64,000 nt of DNA from Neolewinella litorea (GTDB lineage Bacteria; Bacteroidota; Bacteroidia; Chitinophagales; Saprospiraceae), in assembly GCF_004803465.1 (NCBI RefSeq), contig NZ_SRSF01000006.1:62001-126000 (forward strand). Direction: 5' to 3'. The number at the start of each line of letters is the position of its first letter. Position 1 is the first letter of the stretch. Below the pieces are notes generated by a model, which was not told the origin of the DNA, made no database searches, and saw only the letters and a list, made by a program, of their open reading frames with translations. A program made the position numbers and the translations under genes. Shown here piece after piece: positions 7,884 through 16,597 of the stretch.

Positions 7884-10586
7884 ATGAAAGTCCACGTTCA
7901 CCTTCTGTTTTTCCTTTCAATCCTGTCTTTGTCGCTTTCCGCTCAGGAGGAGGCGGGCTCGATCCGGCTCGAAGACCCGGCCATCGGGCGCGCCCAGGCC
8001 CTCCGGGAACTGGACCGCACCACCCCCATGCGTGTCTTCTGGCAGGAGGAACAGCTTAAGGACGAGCGCATTTCCCTTTCGTTGCAGAACGCCACCCCCC
8101 GGGAAGCCCTCGAAGCCATTCTGGCGGGCACCGGACTGTCGTTCATCGCCTACCGCGACGTTTACGTCATCGGTCCCGCTCAGACCATAGGTACGGAATT
8201 TGACGCCGCCTACTACGCCGCCGTGGCCCAGCAACTGGACGCCGATCCGGAAGGGGCCGACGACCGCGGACCGGAGTCCATCGGAAGCTTTGAGTCGCTG
8301 GGCGCCAGTGGCACGGCCACCGTGTCGGGCACGGTGACCGACGACGGGGAGCCCATCATCGGCGCCACCCTGCGCGTGGAAGGCACCGACCTCGCCACCA
8401 CTACCGACGCGAACGGAAACTATACCCTGCGTGTAGAGCCGGGGCAGTACCGCCTCCAGATCGCCTACATCGGCTACGGCCGCCAAGAGCGCGAGATCCG
8501 GGTGTTGGGCGACGGAAACTACGACATCGCCCTGCGGCAGGCGGCCACCGACCTCCAACAGGTTACGGTCACCGAACAAGCAGCGGACGCCAACGTAGGC
8601 CGCGTACAGGCCGGCGTGCAACGGCTCGACCTGGCCCAGCTCGAACGCCTGCCCACCTTCATGGGGGAGACCGACGTAGTGAAGGCCCTGCTGCTCAACC
8701 CGGGCGTAAGCACCATCGGGGAAGGGGCCACCGGCTTCAACGTCCGCGGCGGGGAGATCGACCAAAACCTGCTGCTGCAGGACTACGGCATCCTGCTCAA
8801 CAGCAGTCACGCCCTGGGCTTCTTTTCCACCTATAACGCCGACCTGCTCAAGAGTGTCGACCTCTACAAGGCGAACATGCCCGCCCGCTTTGGTGGGCGA
8901 CTGGCCTCGGTGCTCGACGTACAGCAACGCGACGGCAACTTCGACCACCTGCGGGTGAAGGCGGGCATCGGCCCCGTCACAGGCCGCGTGATGCTCGAGG
9001 GGCCGATCGTGAAGGACCGCAGCAGCTTCATCGCCGGGGTGCGGAGCAGCTACACCGGCTGGGTGCTGCGGCTGGCCAATCAGGAGAACGTGAAAAACTC
9101 TTCGGCCTTCTTCGTCGACGGCAACCTGCGCCTTACGCAGCGCATCGGCACCGTTGGTACGCTCTCGCTGTCGGGCTACGGCTCCGAGGACCAGTTCACC
9201 TACAACGACGCCTTCGGCTTCCGCTACCGCACCCTGCTCGGGCAGGGCGAGTACAACCACATCTTCAGCGACCGGCTCTACGGTAAGGTTGGACTGGCGT
9301 ACAGCGACTACCAGAGCCGACAGACCGACCTGGGTGCCACCACCGGAGAGGTGCTGGACAACGGAGTAGCGTACCTCATCCTCAAGCCCCAGCTCACCTT
9401 CGAGGTATCCAACGACCTGCAATTCTCCGGCGGACTGGAGATCGATCACTACCGCGTCAATCCGGGAGAGCGGCAGCCCGAGGGCAGTGAATCCCTGGTC
9501 ACGCCGCGTGCACTGCCCCAGGAAGAAGGGGTAGAGTTGAGCCTCTTCGGCGAGGCCGACTACCGCTTCTCCGACCGCTTCAGCGTCAAGGCCGGACTGC
9601 GCTATACCAATTACCGTTTCCTGGGCGGCCGCACGGTCACCGAGTACGCCGACGGCATCCCCGCCCTGGGCAACGAAACCGGAACCCGGGAATACGGTCC
9701 CGGCGAAACCGTAGCGGCCTACAACAGCCTGCAACCCCGCCTGAGCGCCCGCTACCGGGTAGGCCGCACCGGCTCCATCCGGACCGGCTACGCCCGCACG
9801 GCGCAGTACCTCAACCAGATTTATCTCAGCGCCTCGCCGACGCCCAGCTCCCAGTTCCAGCTGAGCACGGGCTACATCCCGCCCTTCCTTTCGCACAACG
9901 TCTCGCTGGGCTACTTCCTCAACCTGGACAACAACAATGTGGAGCTCGGCGCGGAACTCTACGCCCGCCTCATCGATCAGTTGTGGGACTACCGCGATTT
10001 CGCCGACGTGATCGTCAACCCCCAGCTGGAAACGGAGATCCGGGTAGGGGAGGGGCGCGCCTACGGCCTCGAGCTGAGCGGCAAGAAGAAGGTCGGTGAG
10101 ATCAACGGGCTGGTGAGCTACACCCTCTCCCGCACCGAGCGGCGGGTGCCCGGCATCAACGCCGGGGAGTACTACTCCTCCAACTTTGACAAGCCGCACA
10201 ACTTTGTCATGACCTTTAACTGGAACCCCAACCAGCGCAATACGCTCACCGCCAACTTCACCTACGGCACGGGCCGGCCCATCACCGCTCCGGTGGGGAA
10301 CTACCGCGTGGACAACGGACTGCTGGTGCCGGTCTACACCTCCCGCAACAGCCTGCGCATCCCCGACTACCACCGCCTCGACCTGGCCTATACCCTGGGC
10401 AAGAGCTACAACAAGAAACAGACCGTGCAGACGAGCTGGACGGTCTCCCTCTACAACGTGTACGCCCGCAAGAATGCCTTCTCGGTGTACTACACCCAGT
10501 CGGCCGACCAGACCAACGTAGCCAACCGGCTGGCCGTGCTCGGCACCGTATTCCCCGCCATCACCCTGAATATCGAAACCCGATGA
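7884..10586 (+). CDS. TonB-dependent receptor with STN-like and carboxypeptidase-regulatory-like N-terminal domains
   Basis: A 900-aa outer-membrane transporter. The ATG at 7884 gives a clean signal peptide (1-19). Residues about 30-100 resemble a secretin/TonB short N-terminal domain, a module used in signalling receptors. A carboxypeptidase-D regulatory-like beta domain follows (about 148-225, opening with SGTVTDDGEPIIGATLRVEG). The plug includes GATGFNVRGGEIDQNL (about 285-300), a Bacteroidota hallmark, and the rest is a beta barrel rich in Tyr/Arg strands. The stop overlaps the next gene's start by ATGA, so the DUF4249 lipoprotein is translationally coupled. The substrate is unknown; no sigma/anti-sigma pair lies next to it. 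Confidence 0.93.
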   Translation: MKVHVHLLFFLSILSLSLSAQEEAGSIRLEDPAIGRAQALRELDRTTPMRVFWQEEQLKDERISLSLQNATPREALEAILAGTGLSFIAYRDVYVIGPAQTIGTEFDAAYYAAVAQQLDADPEGADDRGPESIGSFESLGASGTATVSGTVTDDGEPIIGATLRVEGTDLATTTDANGNYTLRVEPGQYRLQIAYIGYGRQEREIRVLGDGNYDIALRQAATDLQQVTVTEQAADANVGRVQAGVQRLDLAQLERLPTFMGETDVVKALLLNPGVSTIGEGATGFNVRGGEIDQNLLLQDYGILLNSSHALGFFSTYNADLLKSVDLYKANMPARFGGRLASVLDVQQRDGNFDHLRVKAGIGPVTGRVMLEGPIVKDRSSFIAGVRSSYTGWVLRLANQENVKNSSAFFVDGNLRLTQRIGTVGTLSLSGYGSEDQFTYNDAFGFRYRTLLGQGEYNHIFSDRLYGKVGLAYSDYQSRQTDLGATTGEVLDNGVAYLILKPQLTFEVSNDLQFSGGLEIDHYRVNPGERQPEGSESLVTPRALPQEEGVELSLFGEADYRFSDRFSVKAGLRYTNYRFLGGRTVTEYADGIPALGNETGTREYGPGETVAAYNSLQPRLSARYRVGRTGSIRTGYARTAQYLNQIYLSASPTPSSQFQLSTGYIPPFLSHNVSLGYFLNLDNNNVELGAELYARLIDQLWDYRDFADVIVNPQLETEIRVGEGRAYGLELSGKKKVGEINGLVSYTLSRTERRVPGINAGEYYSSNFDKPHNFVMTFNWNPNQRNTLTANFTYGTGRPITAPVGNYRVDNGLLVPVYTSRNSLRIPDYHRLDLAYTLGKSYNKKQTVQTSWTVSLYNVYARKNAFSVYYTQSADQTNVANRLAVLGTVFPAITLNIETR

Positions 10587-11695
10587 GCCCAGCACCTTGT
10601 ACCGCCGGGTACTGCACCCGCGTCCCCGCCCTCCTGATGCTCGCCCTGTTGCTGCTGGGTTGCGTGGATGAAATCGATCTGGGACAAGCGGATAGCCTGC
10701 CCGAGGGGATCGTCGTGCGCGGCAGACTCGCCGTGGAACCCGACGGTGCCGTAGCGGAGGTCAACCTGGAGCGCCTGTTCCAGTTCTCCTCCAACCTACC
10801 CAACCAGGTCGTATCGGCCCGCGTAACCCTGGAGAATACCGAGGGGCAATCGCTGATCCTGCCCTACCGCGCCGGGGCCTACCGCCTCGATATCGGCCTC
10901 GACAACCCGGAAATGACCATCCGGCCCGGCATCGGGTACCGGCTGACCATCCTGACCCAGGAGGAAGAAGCCTACCAGTCGGAGTTTGACGTCCTGCAAC
11001 CGCCGCTGCCGATTGAATCCGTGGGCCGCTCCTTCGTGGACCTGCAGACCACCTCCCCCGCCGGTACGCCCGTGACCGTTCCGGGTATCGCCTACACCGT
11101 GAGCGCGCCCGTACGCTACCCGGACGGCACGCCCGCGCGGCTGCGCTACCAACTGGAGGTCGACTACGCGCTGACCGACGAGCCGGTGCAGTTCCCCTTC
11201 ACCAACAACGACCCCAAGACCTGCTACATCCGCCAGAACCTGGCCGGCAACCGCCTGTACCTGCTCGACGGCCGCGACGCGGCTTCCGACCGAGTGACCG
11301 ATTATCCGCTGGCCACCGTACGGGTCAACCACCTCTACGCCGAAGGGAACTACACCACGGTCTACCAGGAGGCCCTCAGTCGGGGCGCCTTTTCCTACTT
11401 TAGCCAGATCGCGAGCATCGCCGACCAGGACGCAAGCATCTTCGGGAGTCCGCCCGGTCCGGTAGCCGGCAACGTAACCGACCTGAACGGCCTGACCCCC
11501 AACGTCTTCGGCTACTTTTACGCGACCAACCGCACCCTGGACCGCATTGCCGTGACCCCCGAAGAGGCCGGTAACCCCTCCTTCTTCTGCCCGCTTCCGC
11601 CCCCCGAACGGCCCAACGCCCCGCCGACTACCTGCGACGACTGCCTGCGCCTCGATGGATCCTCCCTCACCCCGCCGCCCTTCTGGACCTTCTAA
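10583..11695 (+). CDS. DUF4249 family lipoprotein
   Basis: A 370-aa secreted lipoprotein with a lipobox LLGC (24-27). The sequence after the Cys (VDEIDLGQ) and the beta-rich body fit DUF4249, a family almost always encoded directly behind a TonB receptor of this type in Bacteroidota. The role is unknown; an outer-surface partner of the receptor is the usual inference. It overlaps the receptor gene by 4 bp and is 12 bp ahead of the next gene. The C-terminus holds two Cys pairs (TTCDDC region) that might form disulfides. Confidence 0.88.
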   Translation: MSPAPCTAGYCTRVPALLMLALLLLGCVDEIDLGQADSLPEGIVVRGRLAVEPDGAVAEVNLERLFQFSSNLPNQVVSARVTLENTEGQSLILPYRAGAYRLDIGLDNPEMTIRPGIGYRLTILTQEEEAYQSEFDVLQPPLPIESVGRSFVDLQTTSPAGTPVTVPGIAYTVSAPVRYPDGTPARLRYQLEVDYALTDEPVQFPFTNNDPKTCYIRQNLAGNRLYLLDGRDAASDRVTDYPLATVRVNHLYAEGNYTTVYQEALSRGAFSYFSQIASIADQDASIFGSPPGPVAGNVTDLNGLTPNVFGYFYATNRTLDRIAVTPEEAGNPSFFCPLPPPERPNAPPTTCDDCLRLDGSSLTPPPFWTF

Positions 11696-11707
11696 CCGAC
11701 CCGCCCG

Positions 11708-13246
11708 ATGCGATCGCTGACCCTCCTATTCTTCCTTCTTTGCCTGCTTCCGCTGGCGGCGCAGCCGGGCACCACCACCCTGCACCTCGACCGCCCCTAC
11801 CACGCGGCGGGGGAAGTGAGCTGGTTCCGCGCCTACCTGCCGCAGCCGGCCCCCGCCTCGGTGCGCGCCGAGATCTACGGCCCCGACGGGCAGCGGCTGG
11901 ACTATTTCTTCCTCGGGACCACCGACGGCGCGGCCGACGGGTACTACCGCTGGGGGTACGATCTGCCGACGGGGTACTACCGCATTGTACTGACGGCCCT
12001 TTCCGCCGACGGACAAGACGTGCACCTGGGCACCTTTCGCCACGCCGTCTACAGCGTAGGCGATCGTGGAACCACCCCTACGGAAACGGTGGCTGCGGCC
12101 TCTCCGCTCGGCGCAACCAACCTAAGCGTGCGGGTGGAGGACGGAACCTTGCGCCTCTCCGACGCTCCGGCAGGGACCTACAGCCTGTCGGTATTCAATG
12201 CCTCGGTGGTGGGCGACCGCGCGGGGGAAACGGTAGCGGCGGAGCCGGTCCGTCCGGCCGCTGCCTACCAGGATACGCTCTTTTACCGGGGGCAGGTGAC
12301 GGCCGCGGATGGCGGTGAAGCGGTGGCGGTCAACCTGTTGCCGGTATTCGACGGCACTACCTTCGCGACCTACTTCAGCAAGTCGGACCCACAGGGGCGC
12401 TTTCTGCTTACCGTCCCAGCCTTCGAAGGCCAGAAGACCGTACAGGCCCGCGACATCAGCGGCTCGACGGCCCTGGTGGCCCGCCTGGGGCAGCCCCGGC
12501 TGGAGTCACTGGCGGAACGTCCGCCCCTGACCGAAGCCGTGGTGGCGTACCTCGAGCTCAGCTACCGCCGCCGCAAGATCTTCCAGCTCTACCGCACGGT
12601 GGAGACCCCCCTCGAGGCCGAGCCCGTGCGGGAGCAGCGGCGCCCCCTGGTGCCGAGCAAGGCGTACAACGTGCAGGACTACAAGGCCTTCCCCGACCTG
12701 TACACCTTCTTCCGGGAAGTGGCGGGCGAACTTCGTTACCGAGAGCGCCGGGGCAGCTATACGGCCCGGCTGTACAACGCACCCACCCAGCGCTTCTTCC
12801 TGGAGGCTCCGCTGTTCATTGTGGACGGACGCCTCACGCGCGACGCCGACTACGTAGCCCGCCTCGATCCGGCGGAGGTGGACCGCCTCACCTTCTACTA
12901 CGGCAACCGCGAACTGCGGGAGCAGTTTCCCGCTCTAGGCAACCAGGGTGTAGTGCAGATCGACCGCCTGCGCCCGGCCGACGACCTGCCCGCCGCCGAC
13001 GCCGCCAACCTGCTTACCCTAAATGGCCGGCAACCCGCCCTGGGCTTCCGTCCGCTCCCCGCCGCCCTGCCCCGCATCTCCCCCCTGCTGCTTTGGCAAA
13101 CCGGAACCACGGAGGGCGGCGCGGTCTCCCTGCCCCTCCCCGGCACCGACGATTCCGGCAGCTACCGGGTGGTGGTCCTGCTGCGCGATGCCACGGGCCG
13201 CCAGTGGCTGGGTACCACCACCTTCACGCTGGACGCGAGCCGGTAG
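11708..13246 (+). CDS. Secreted MG2-like protein of a TonB receptor operon
   Basis: A 512-aa protein with a signal peptide (1-18). The opening beta domain (TTLHLDRPYHAAGEVSWFRA) resembles the macroglobulin MG2 domain found in Bacteroidota proteins encoded with TonB receptors. Near 350-420 the text LFIVDGRLTRDADYVARLDP resembles the plug-associated segment of such proteins. No catalytic motif is visible. It follows the DUF4249 gene by 12 bp and likely belongs to the same operon. It may help assemble or gate the receptor; this is inference from context. Confidence 0.75.
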   Translation: MRSLTLLFFLLCLLPLAAQPGTTTLHLDRPYHAAGEVSWFRAYLPQPAPASVRAEIYGPDGQRLDYFFLGTTDGAADGYYRWGYDLPTGYYRIVLTALSADGQDVHLGTFRHAVYSVGDRGTTPTETVAAASPLGATNLSVRVEDGTLRLSDAPAGTYSLSVFNASVVGDRAGETVAAEPVRPAAAYQDTLFYRGQVTAADGGEAVAVNLLPVFDGTTFATYFSKSDPQGRFLLTVPAFEGQKTVQARDISGSTALVARLGQPRLESLAERPPLTEAVVAYLELSYRRRKIFQLYRTVETPLEAEPVREQRRPLVPSKAYNVQDYKAFPDLYTFFREVAGELRYRERRGSYTARLYNAPTQRFFLEAPLFIVDGRLTRDADYVARLDPAEVDRLTFYYGNRELREQFPALGNQGVVQIDRLRPADDLPAADAANLLTLNGRQPALGFRPLPAALPRISPLLLWQTGTTEGGAVSLPLPGTDDSGSYRVVVLLRDATGRQWLGTTTFTLDASR

Positions 13247-13249
13247 CCG

Positions 13250-13257
13250 TATCTTCG
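13250..13257 (+). promoter_or_regulatory. Putative -7 box of the GT39 gene
   Basis: TATCTTCG ends exactly 5 nt before the GTG start at 13263, the same geometry as hisS. Confidence 0.4.
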
Positions 13258-13262
13258 CCCCG

Positions 13263-14903
13263 GTGCGGAAGTGGTACTACATAGGGGCGATCGTCCTGCT
13301 CTTTCCGGCCCTGCTCATCCACCTCGGACTGGCCGTTTTTATCGACGACGAAGCCATCCGCGCGCTGGTCGCCCAGGAAATGCTCTGGTCGGAAAACTTC
13401 ATCGCGCCCACCCTCCACGCCGACGCGTACCTCAACAAGCCGCCCCTGTGGAACTGGATACTGGCGCTGAGCTTCTCCCTCCACGGCGCGGCCGGTGAGT
13501 GGGCGGCCCGCTTGCCAACAGTGGTCAGCCTGTTGGGTTTTGGACTCACTACCTACGCCTTCAGTCGCCGCTACTTCGGCAACTACCTGGCTTTCGTGCA
13601 CGCCCTGACCGTCGTTACCTGCGGGCGTATGCTCTTTTGGGACAGCATGCTCGCCCTCATCGACGTTTGCTTCAGCTGGGTCGTCTACACCCAGATCATG
13701 CTGCTGTATCACTTCGGCCGGCGGGGGCAGTGGTGGCAGGCTTTCGGGTGGACCTACCTGCTCACCGCCGTGGCCTTTATGCTGAAGGGGCTGCCGGCCA
13801 TCGTCTTTCAGGGCATTACGGTCTTTGCCATTCTGGGTTGGCAGCGGGCGTGGATCCAGCTGGTGCGGCCGGCCCACCTGGTTAGCGGGCTGGGTTGCCT
13901 GCTGTTGCTCGGGCTGTACTACTCCGCCTACGCTCAATACGTGGACCTGGGCGTGGTAGCCGAGCGGCTTCTCTCAGAAAGCGGCAAGCGGACGGCGGTG
14001 GCCCACGGCCCCTGGGAGACGGTGCGCCACCTGCTGGCTTTCCCCTTCGAGATGAGCTACCATTTCCTGCCGTGGACGCTGCTCCTGGTCTATCTGCTGC
14101 GGCGGGGCAGCTGGGCGCTGGTGCGGAAGAACGACTACGCGGCCTTCTGCTTGCTGGCCTTTGCGGTTCACCTGCCGGTGTACTGGCTTTCGCCCAATGT
14201 CTACCCCCGCTACCTGCTCATGCTCTTTCCCCTGCTGTTCGCCAGTTTGCTGTGGCTGCACCGTTTGCATTCGGTGGACCGCAGCCGGTCGTACCAGCTT
14301 TTACGGTACCTGTTGCTGGGGGTCATGTCCCTCGTGGCGGCGGCCCTGCCCTTTGCACCCCTGGTGCCGGCCGTTTCCGTGGGGGTGACTTACCCCTGGG
14401 TCAAGAGCGTTGCGGTGGGCGCGGTCGCGGGTGCCGTAGCGGTGGCGGGCTGGCGCGACCGGAAGAATTTCCTGCTTCTGTTGTGCTGTTTCCTGTTGGT
14501 GCTGCGGGTGGGCTTCGACCTCTTCGTCCTGCCGGTGCGCGCCGCCGGCGATGAGCGCGGGTTGGCGGTGCGGGCCTCGGCCCGACACGTCGCGGCCGGC
14601 CACGAAGACGGTGAGCTCGCCATATACGGATACACGCTGATCGAGCCGGCCACGGGCTGGTACCTCACCGAGGCGCGGGGAGCGGTGGTGCCCCGGCACT
14701 TTGATTCCTTCCCTTCCGGTACGGCATACGTTGCCAGTCCGCTGCAGTACCCGGGTTTGCGCATTGCGGCTACGGATTCCCTGTACCTGCGCCACCTGCA
14801 ATTGAAGTATCCGGTAGGTCCCCTCGTGCCACCGGTACCCCCGGTGCCGGACGAACCGGATCTGCGCGACGGGATGGGCTCCGGTATTCCCCTGCGCCGG
14901 TAG
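13263..14903 (+). CDS. Glycosyltransferase family 39 (ArnT/PMT-like) membrane protein
   Basis: A 546-aa polytopic inner-membrane protein, about 11-12 hydrophobic helices. The frame is open upstream inside the preceding gene, so I set the start at GTG 13263, 16 bp after that gene's stop; it opens directly into the first helix. The first periplasmic loop has IDDEAI followed by LNKPPLWNW, the acidic and KPP motifs of GT39 enzymes that use polyprenyl-phosphate sugars. ArnT relatives modify lipid A, others glycosylate proteins; the acceptor here is unknown. The next gene is a GT2 of the type that makes polyprenyl-phosphate sugars, so the two may supply donor and transferase. Confidence 0.85.
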   Translation: MRKWYYIGAIVLLFPALLIHLGLAVFIDDEAIRALVAQEMLWSENFIAPTLHADAYLNKPPLWNWILALSFSLHGAAGEWAARLPTVVSLLGFGLTTYAFSRRYFGNYLAFVHALTVVTCGRMLFWDSMLALIDVCFSWVVYTQIMLLYHFGRRGQWWQAFGWTYLLTAVAFMLKGLPAIVFQGITVFAILGWQRAWIQLVRPAHLVSGLGCLLLLGLYYSAYAQYVDLGVVAERLLSESGKRTAVAHGPWETVRHLLAFPFEMSYHFLPWTLLLVYLLRRGSWALVRKNDYAAFCLLAFAVHLPVYWLSPNVYPRYLLMLFPLLFASLLWLHRLHSVDRSRSYQLLRYLLLGVMSLVAAALPFAPLVPAVSVGVTYPWVKSVAVGAVAGAVAVAGWRDRKNFLLLLCCFLLVLRVGFDLFVLPVRAAGDERGLAVRASARHVAAGHEDGELAIYGYTLIEPATGWYLTEARGAVVPRHFDSFPSGTAYVASPLQYPGLRIAATDSLYLRHLQLKYPVGPLVPPVPPVPDEPDLRDGMGSGIPLRR

Positions 14904-14923
14904 CGGCCGGCTGCCGGAAGTCG

Positions 14924-14931
14924 TACCTTGC
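14924..14931 (+). promoter_or_regulatory. Putative -7 box of the GT2 gene
   Basis: TACCTTGC ends exactly 5 nt before the ATG at 14937. It is the third instance of this spacing in the window. Confidence 0.4.
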
Positions 14932-14936
14932 ACCCC

Positions 14937-15938
14937 ATGCTACCCACCGTGCAGCTATCCGTCGTAGTCACCATTCTGAATGAACTGGAGAATATCCAGC
15001 CGCTGATCGACCGCATCCACGCGGCCCTGCCGGGCATCGATTACGAGATCGTGTACGTCGACGACGGCAGCACCGACGGTTCGGTGGCCCTGCTCAAAAG
15101 CATCCGCGACCCCCGCCTGGTGGTGGTGGAGTTGCGCAAGAACTACGGCCAGAGCCTTGCCCTGATGGCCGGTATCGACGTGGCCCGCGGGGCTTACATC
15201 GCCACCCTCGACGGCGACCTGCAGAACGACCCCTCGGACATTCCGGCCATGCTGCGGCTGGTGGAGGATGGCGAGTGGGACCTGGTGGTCGGGGAGCGCG
15301 TCAACCGGCAGGACGGCCGGGTCACGCGGAAGCTGCCCAGCCAGGTTGCCAACTGGATCATCCGCCACCTGAGCGGGGTGCACCTGCGCGACTACGGCTG
15401 CGCCCTCAAGGTCTTCCGGGCCGACATTGCCAAGGACCTCGGTATCTACGGAGAGTTGCACCGCTTCATCTCCGTGCTGGCCAGTCTGGAGGGTGCCCGC
15501 ATCACCCAGGTGCCGGTAAAGCACCACGCCCGGCAGTTCGGACAGAGCAAGTACGGGCTTGGGCGCACCTTCAAGGTGGTCAGCGACCTGCTCCTGATGG
15601 TCTTCCTGAAGCGCTACCTCCAGAAGCCCATGCACCTCTTTGCACAGGCGGGGCTGGCACTTTTCGCCTTGGGCGCCCTGATTAACGTTTACCTGCTGGT
15701 GTTGAAAATCATGGGCCAGGACATCTGGGGTAAGCCCCTGCTCATCCTGGGAGCCATGCTGGTGTTGGCCGGTATTCAATTGGTTACGGTGGGTATTATG
15801 GTGGAGGTGCTGATGCGGACCTACTACGAAAGCCAGAATAAACGGCCATATAAAATACGGGAAATCAAGCGGTTAGAGGATGACGAGGCGGTGGCCCAGC
15901 CCCTGGCGCCCGAGCCCCTGCGCCGTACGGCCGACTAG
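14937..15938 (+). CDS. Glycosyltransferase family 2, polyprenyl-phosphate sugar synthase type
   Basis: A 333-aa inner-membrane-associated enzyme. VDDGSTDGS and LDGDLQNDP (DxD-like) are the GT-A nucleotide-sugar and metal sites; the middle has the DYGCALKVFR and GQSKYGLGRT stretches typical of the GtrB/DPM1-like subgroup. Two C-terminal TM helices (about 235-257 and 268-290) anchor it. Such enzymes transfer a hexose or related sugar from a nucleotide donor to undecaprenyl phosphate. The ATG at 14937 is preferred over an upstream TTG. It probably works with the GT39 gene 33 bp upstream. Its stop overlaps the converging small lipoprotein gene by 4 bp. Confidence 0.88.
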   Translation: MLPTVQLSVVVTILNELENIQPLIDRIHAALPGIDYEIVYVDDGSTDGSVALLKSIRDPRLVVVELRKNYGQSLALMAGIDVARGAYIATLDGDLQNDPSDIPAMLRLVEDGEWDLVVGERVNRQDGRVTRKLPSQVANWIIRHLSGVHLRDYGCALKVFRADIAKDLGIYGELHRFISVLASLEGARITQVPVKHHARQFGQSKYGLGRTFKVVSDLLLMVFLKRYLQKPMHLFAQAGLALFALGALINVYLLVLKIMGQDIWGKPLLILGAMLVLAGIQLVTVGIMVEVLMRTYYESQNKRPYKIREIKRLEDDEAVAQPLAPEPLRRTAD

Positions 15939-16108
15939 CGCATCCGGTGGCCGAAGAGGTCGCGGTTGCTACCGCGTTTCGGGCGTTTGTCCGGTTTTAC
16001 CGTTTTGTCGATGCCCGCGCAGCCCGATTTTCGGCTACAGGAAGGGGAAAAAAGGAGCGCGAAGCCTAGTAAAATAAGGAAAGTGGGATAAACACAGCGC
16101 TTTTTCAT
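15935..16108 (-). CDS. Small lipoprotein (57 aa)
   Basis: A short gene read from ATG 16106-16108 to TAG 15935-15937. The product starts MKKRCVYPTFLILLGFALL and reaches a lipobox-like SPSC (Cys 24), so it should be an exported lipoprotein of about 34 mature residues. The mature part is very basic and ends in KPDKRPKRGSNRDLFGHRMR-type sequence (Arg/Lys/Gly-rich, final RMR). Similar tiny Cys-anchored proteins with basic tails occur in Bacteroidota, but I cannot name a family. A TACGTTAG box at 16169-16176 (minus) is a candidate promoter. Coding evidence is the signal peptide and good codon use; conservation was not tested. Confidence 0.65.
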   Translation of the reverse strand: MKKRCVYPTFLILLGFALLFSPSCSRKSGCAGIDKTVKPDKRPKRGSNRDLFGHRMR

Positions 16109-16168
16109 ACGTTTGTACGGCTACTAGGGAGCTTTGGGTCCGGCGTTACGCGCCCGTCGATGAAGTAC

Positions 16169-16176
16169 CTAACGTA
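16169..16176 (-). promoter_or_regulatory. Candidate -7 box of the small lipoprotein gene
   Basis: TACGTTAG on the minus strand, about 60 bp before the ATG. The same 13-bp string AGTACCTAACGTA (plus strand) recurs at 34759-34771 in front of matB, which suggests a shared promoter element. Confidence 0.35.
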
Positions 16177-16233
16177 ACCATTTTCAGACGGTAAATCCAA
16201 ATCACCGTTTTTAACTATCCAAATTCCTATCAA

Positions 16234-16506
16234 ATGAACAAAGGAGAACTTGTATCGGCCATTGCCGATAAATCCGGCCTCACCAAGGACCAAGCAGAAA
16301 GCGCACTGAGCGCCACCCTCGCCAGCATTGAAGACGCGCTTAAGAGCGAAGACAGTGTGAGCCTGGTAGGCTTTGGTACCTTCTCGGTGAACAACCGGCC
16401 CGCCCGTGAGGGACGCAACCCTCGCACCAATGAGACCATCCAGATCGCGGCCAAGAACGTAGTGAAGTTCAAGCCCGGCAAGAAACTCAGCGAGTCGGTC
16501 AACTAA
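16234..16506 (+). CDS. hup: HU family DNA-binding protein
   Basis: A 90-aa histone-like protein that bends and compacts DNA. The start MNKGELVSAIADKSGL, the GFGTF turn (46-50) and the basic arm NRPAREGRNPRTNE with the intercalating-Pro region are all present. Length is exactly typical. It is monocistronic: a strong terminator follows at 16541 and the upstream gene is on the other strand. Confidence 0.97.
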   Translation: MNKGELVSAIADKSGLTKDQAESALSATLASIEDALKSEDSVSLVGFGTFSVNNRPAREGRNPRTNETIQIAAKNVVKFKPGKKLSESVN

Positions 16507-16540
16507 TTATCCTCTCCCGAGGAACCGATTCCCATCTACG

Positions 16541-16573
16541 ACGACCCGACCGGCCCCCGCCGGCCGGGTCGTT
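16541..16573 (+). terminator. Rho-independent terminator behind hup
   Basis: A 14-bp stem with one mismatch (16541-16554 with 16559-16572), 4-nt loop, followed by TTCTGTTT. It lies 35 bp behind the HU stop. Confidence 0.8.
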
Positions 16574-16597
16574 CTGTTTACCCCCCAACCAAAAACC

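Noticed and set aside
7917-10595. Very long open frame (892 codons) on the minus strand opposite the first TonB receptor
   Set aside because: It is the mirror of a GC-rich coding gene; the product is Val/Gly/His-rich with no domain or signal, while the plus strand has a complete receptor.
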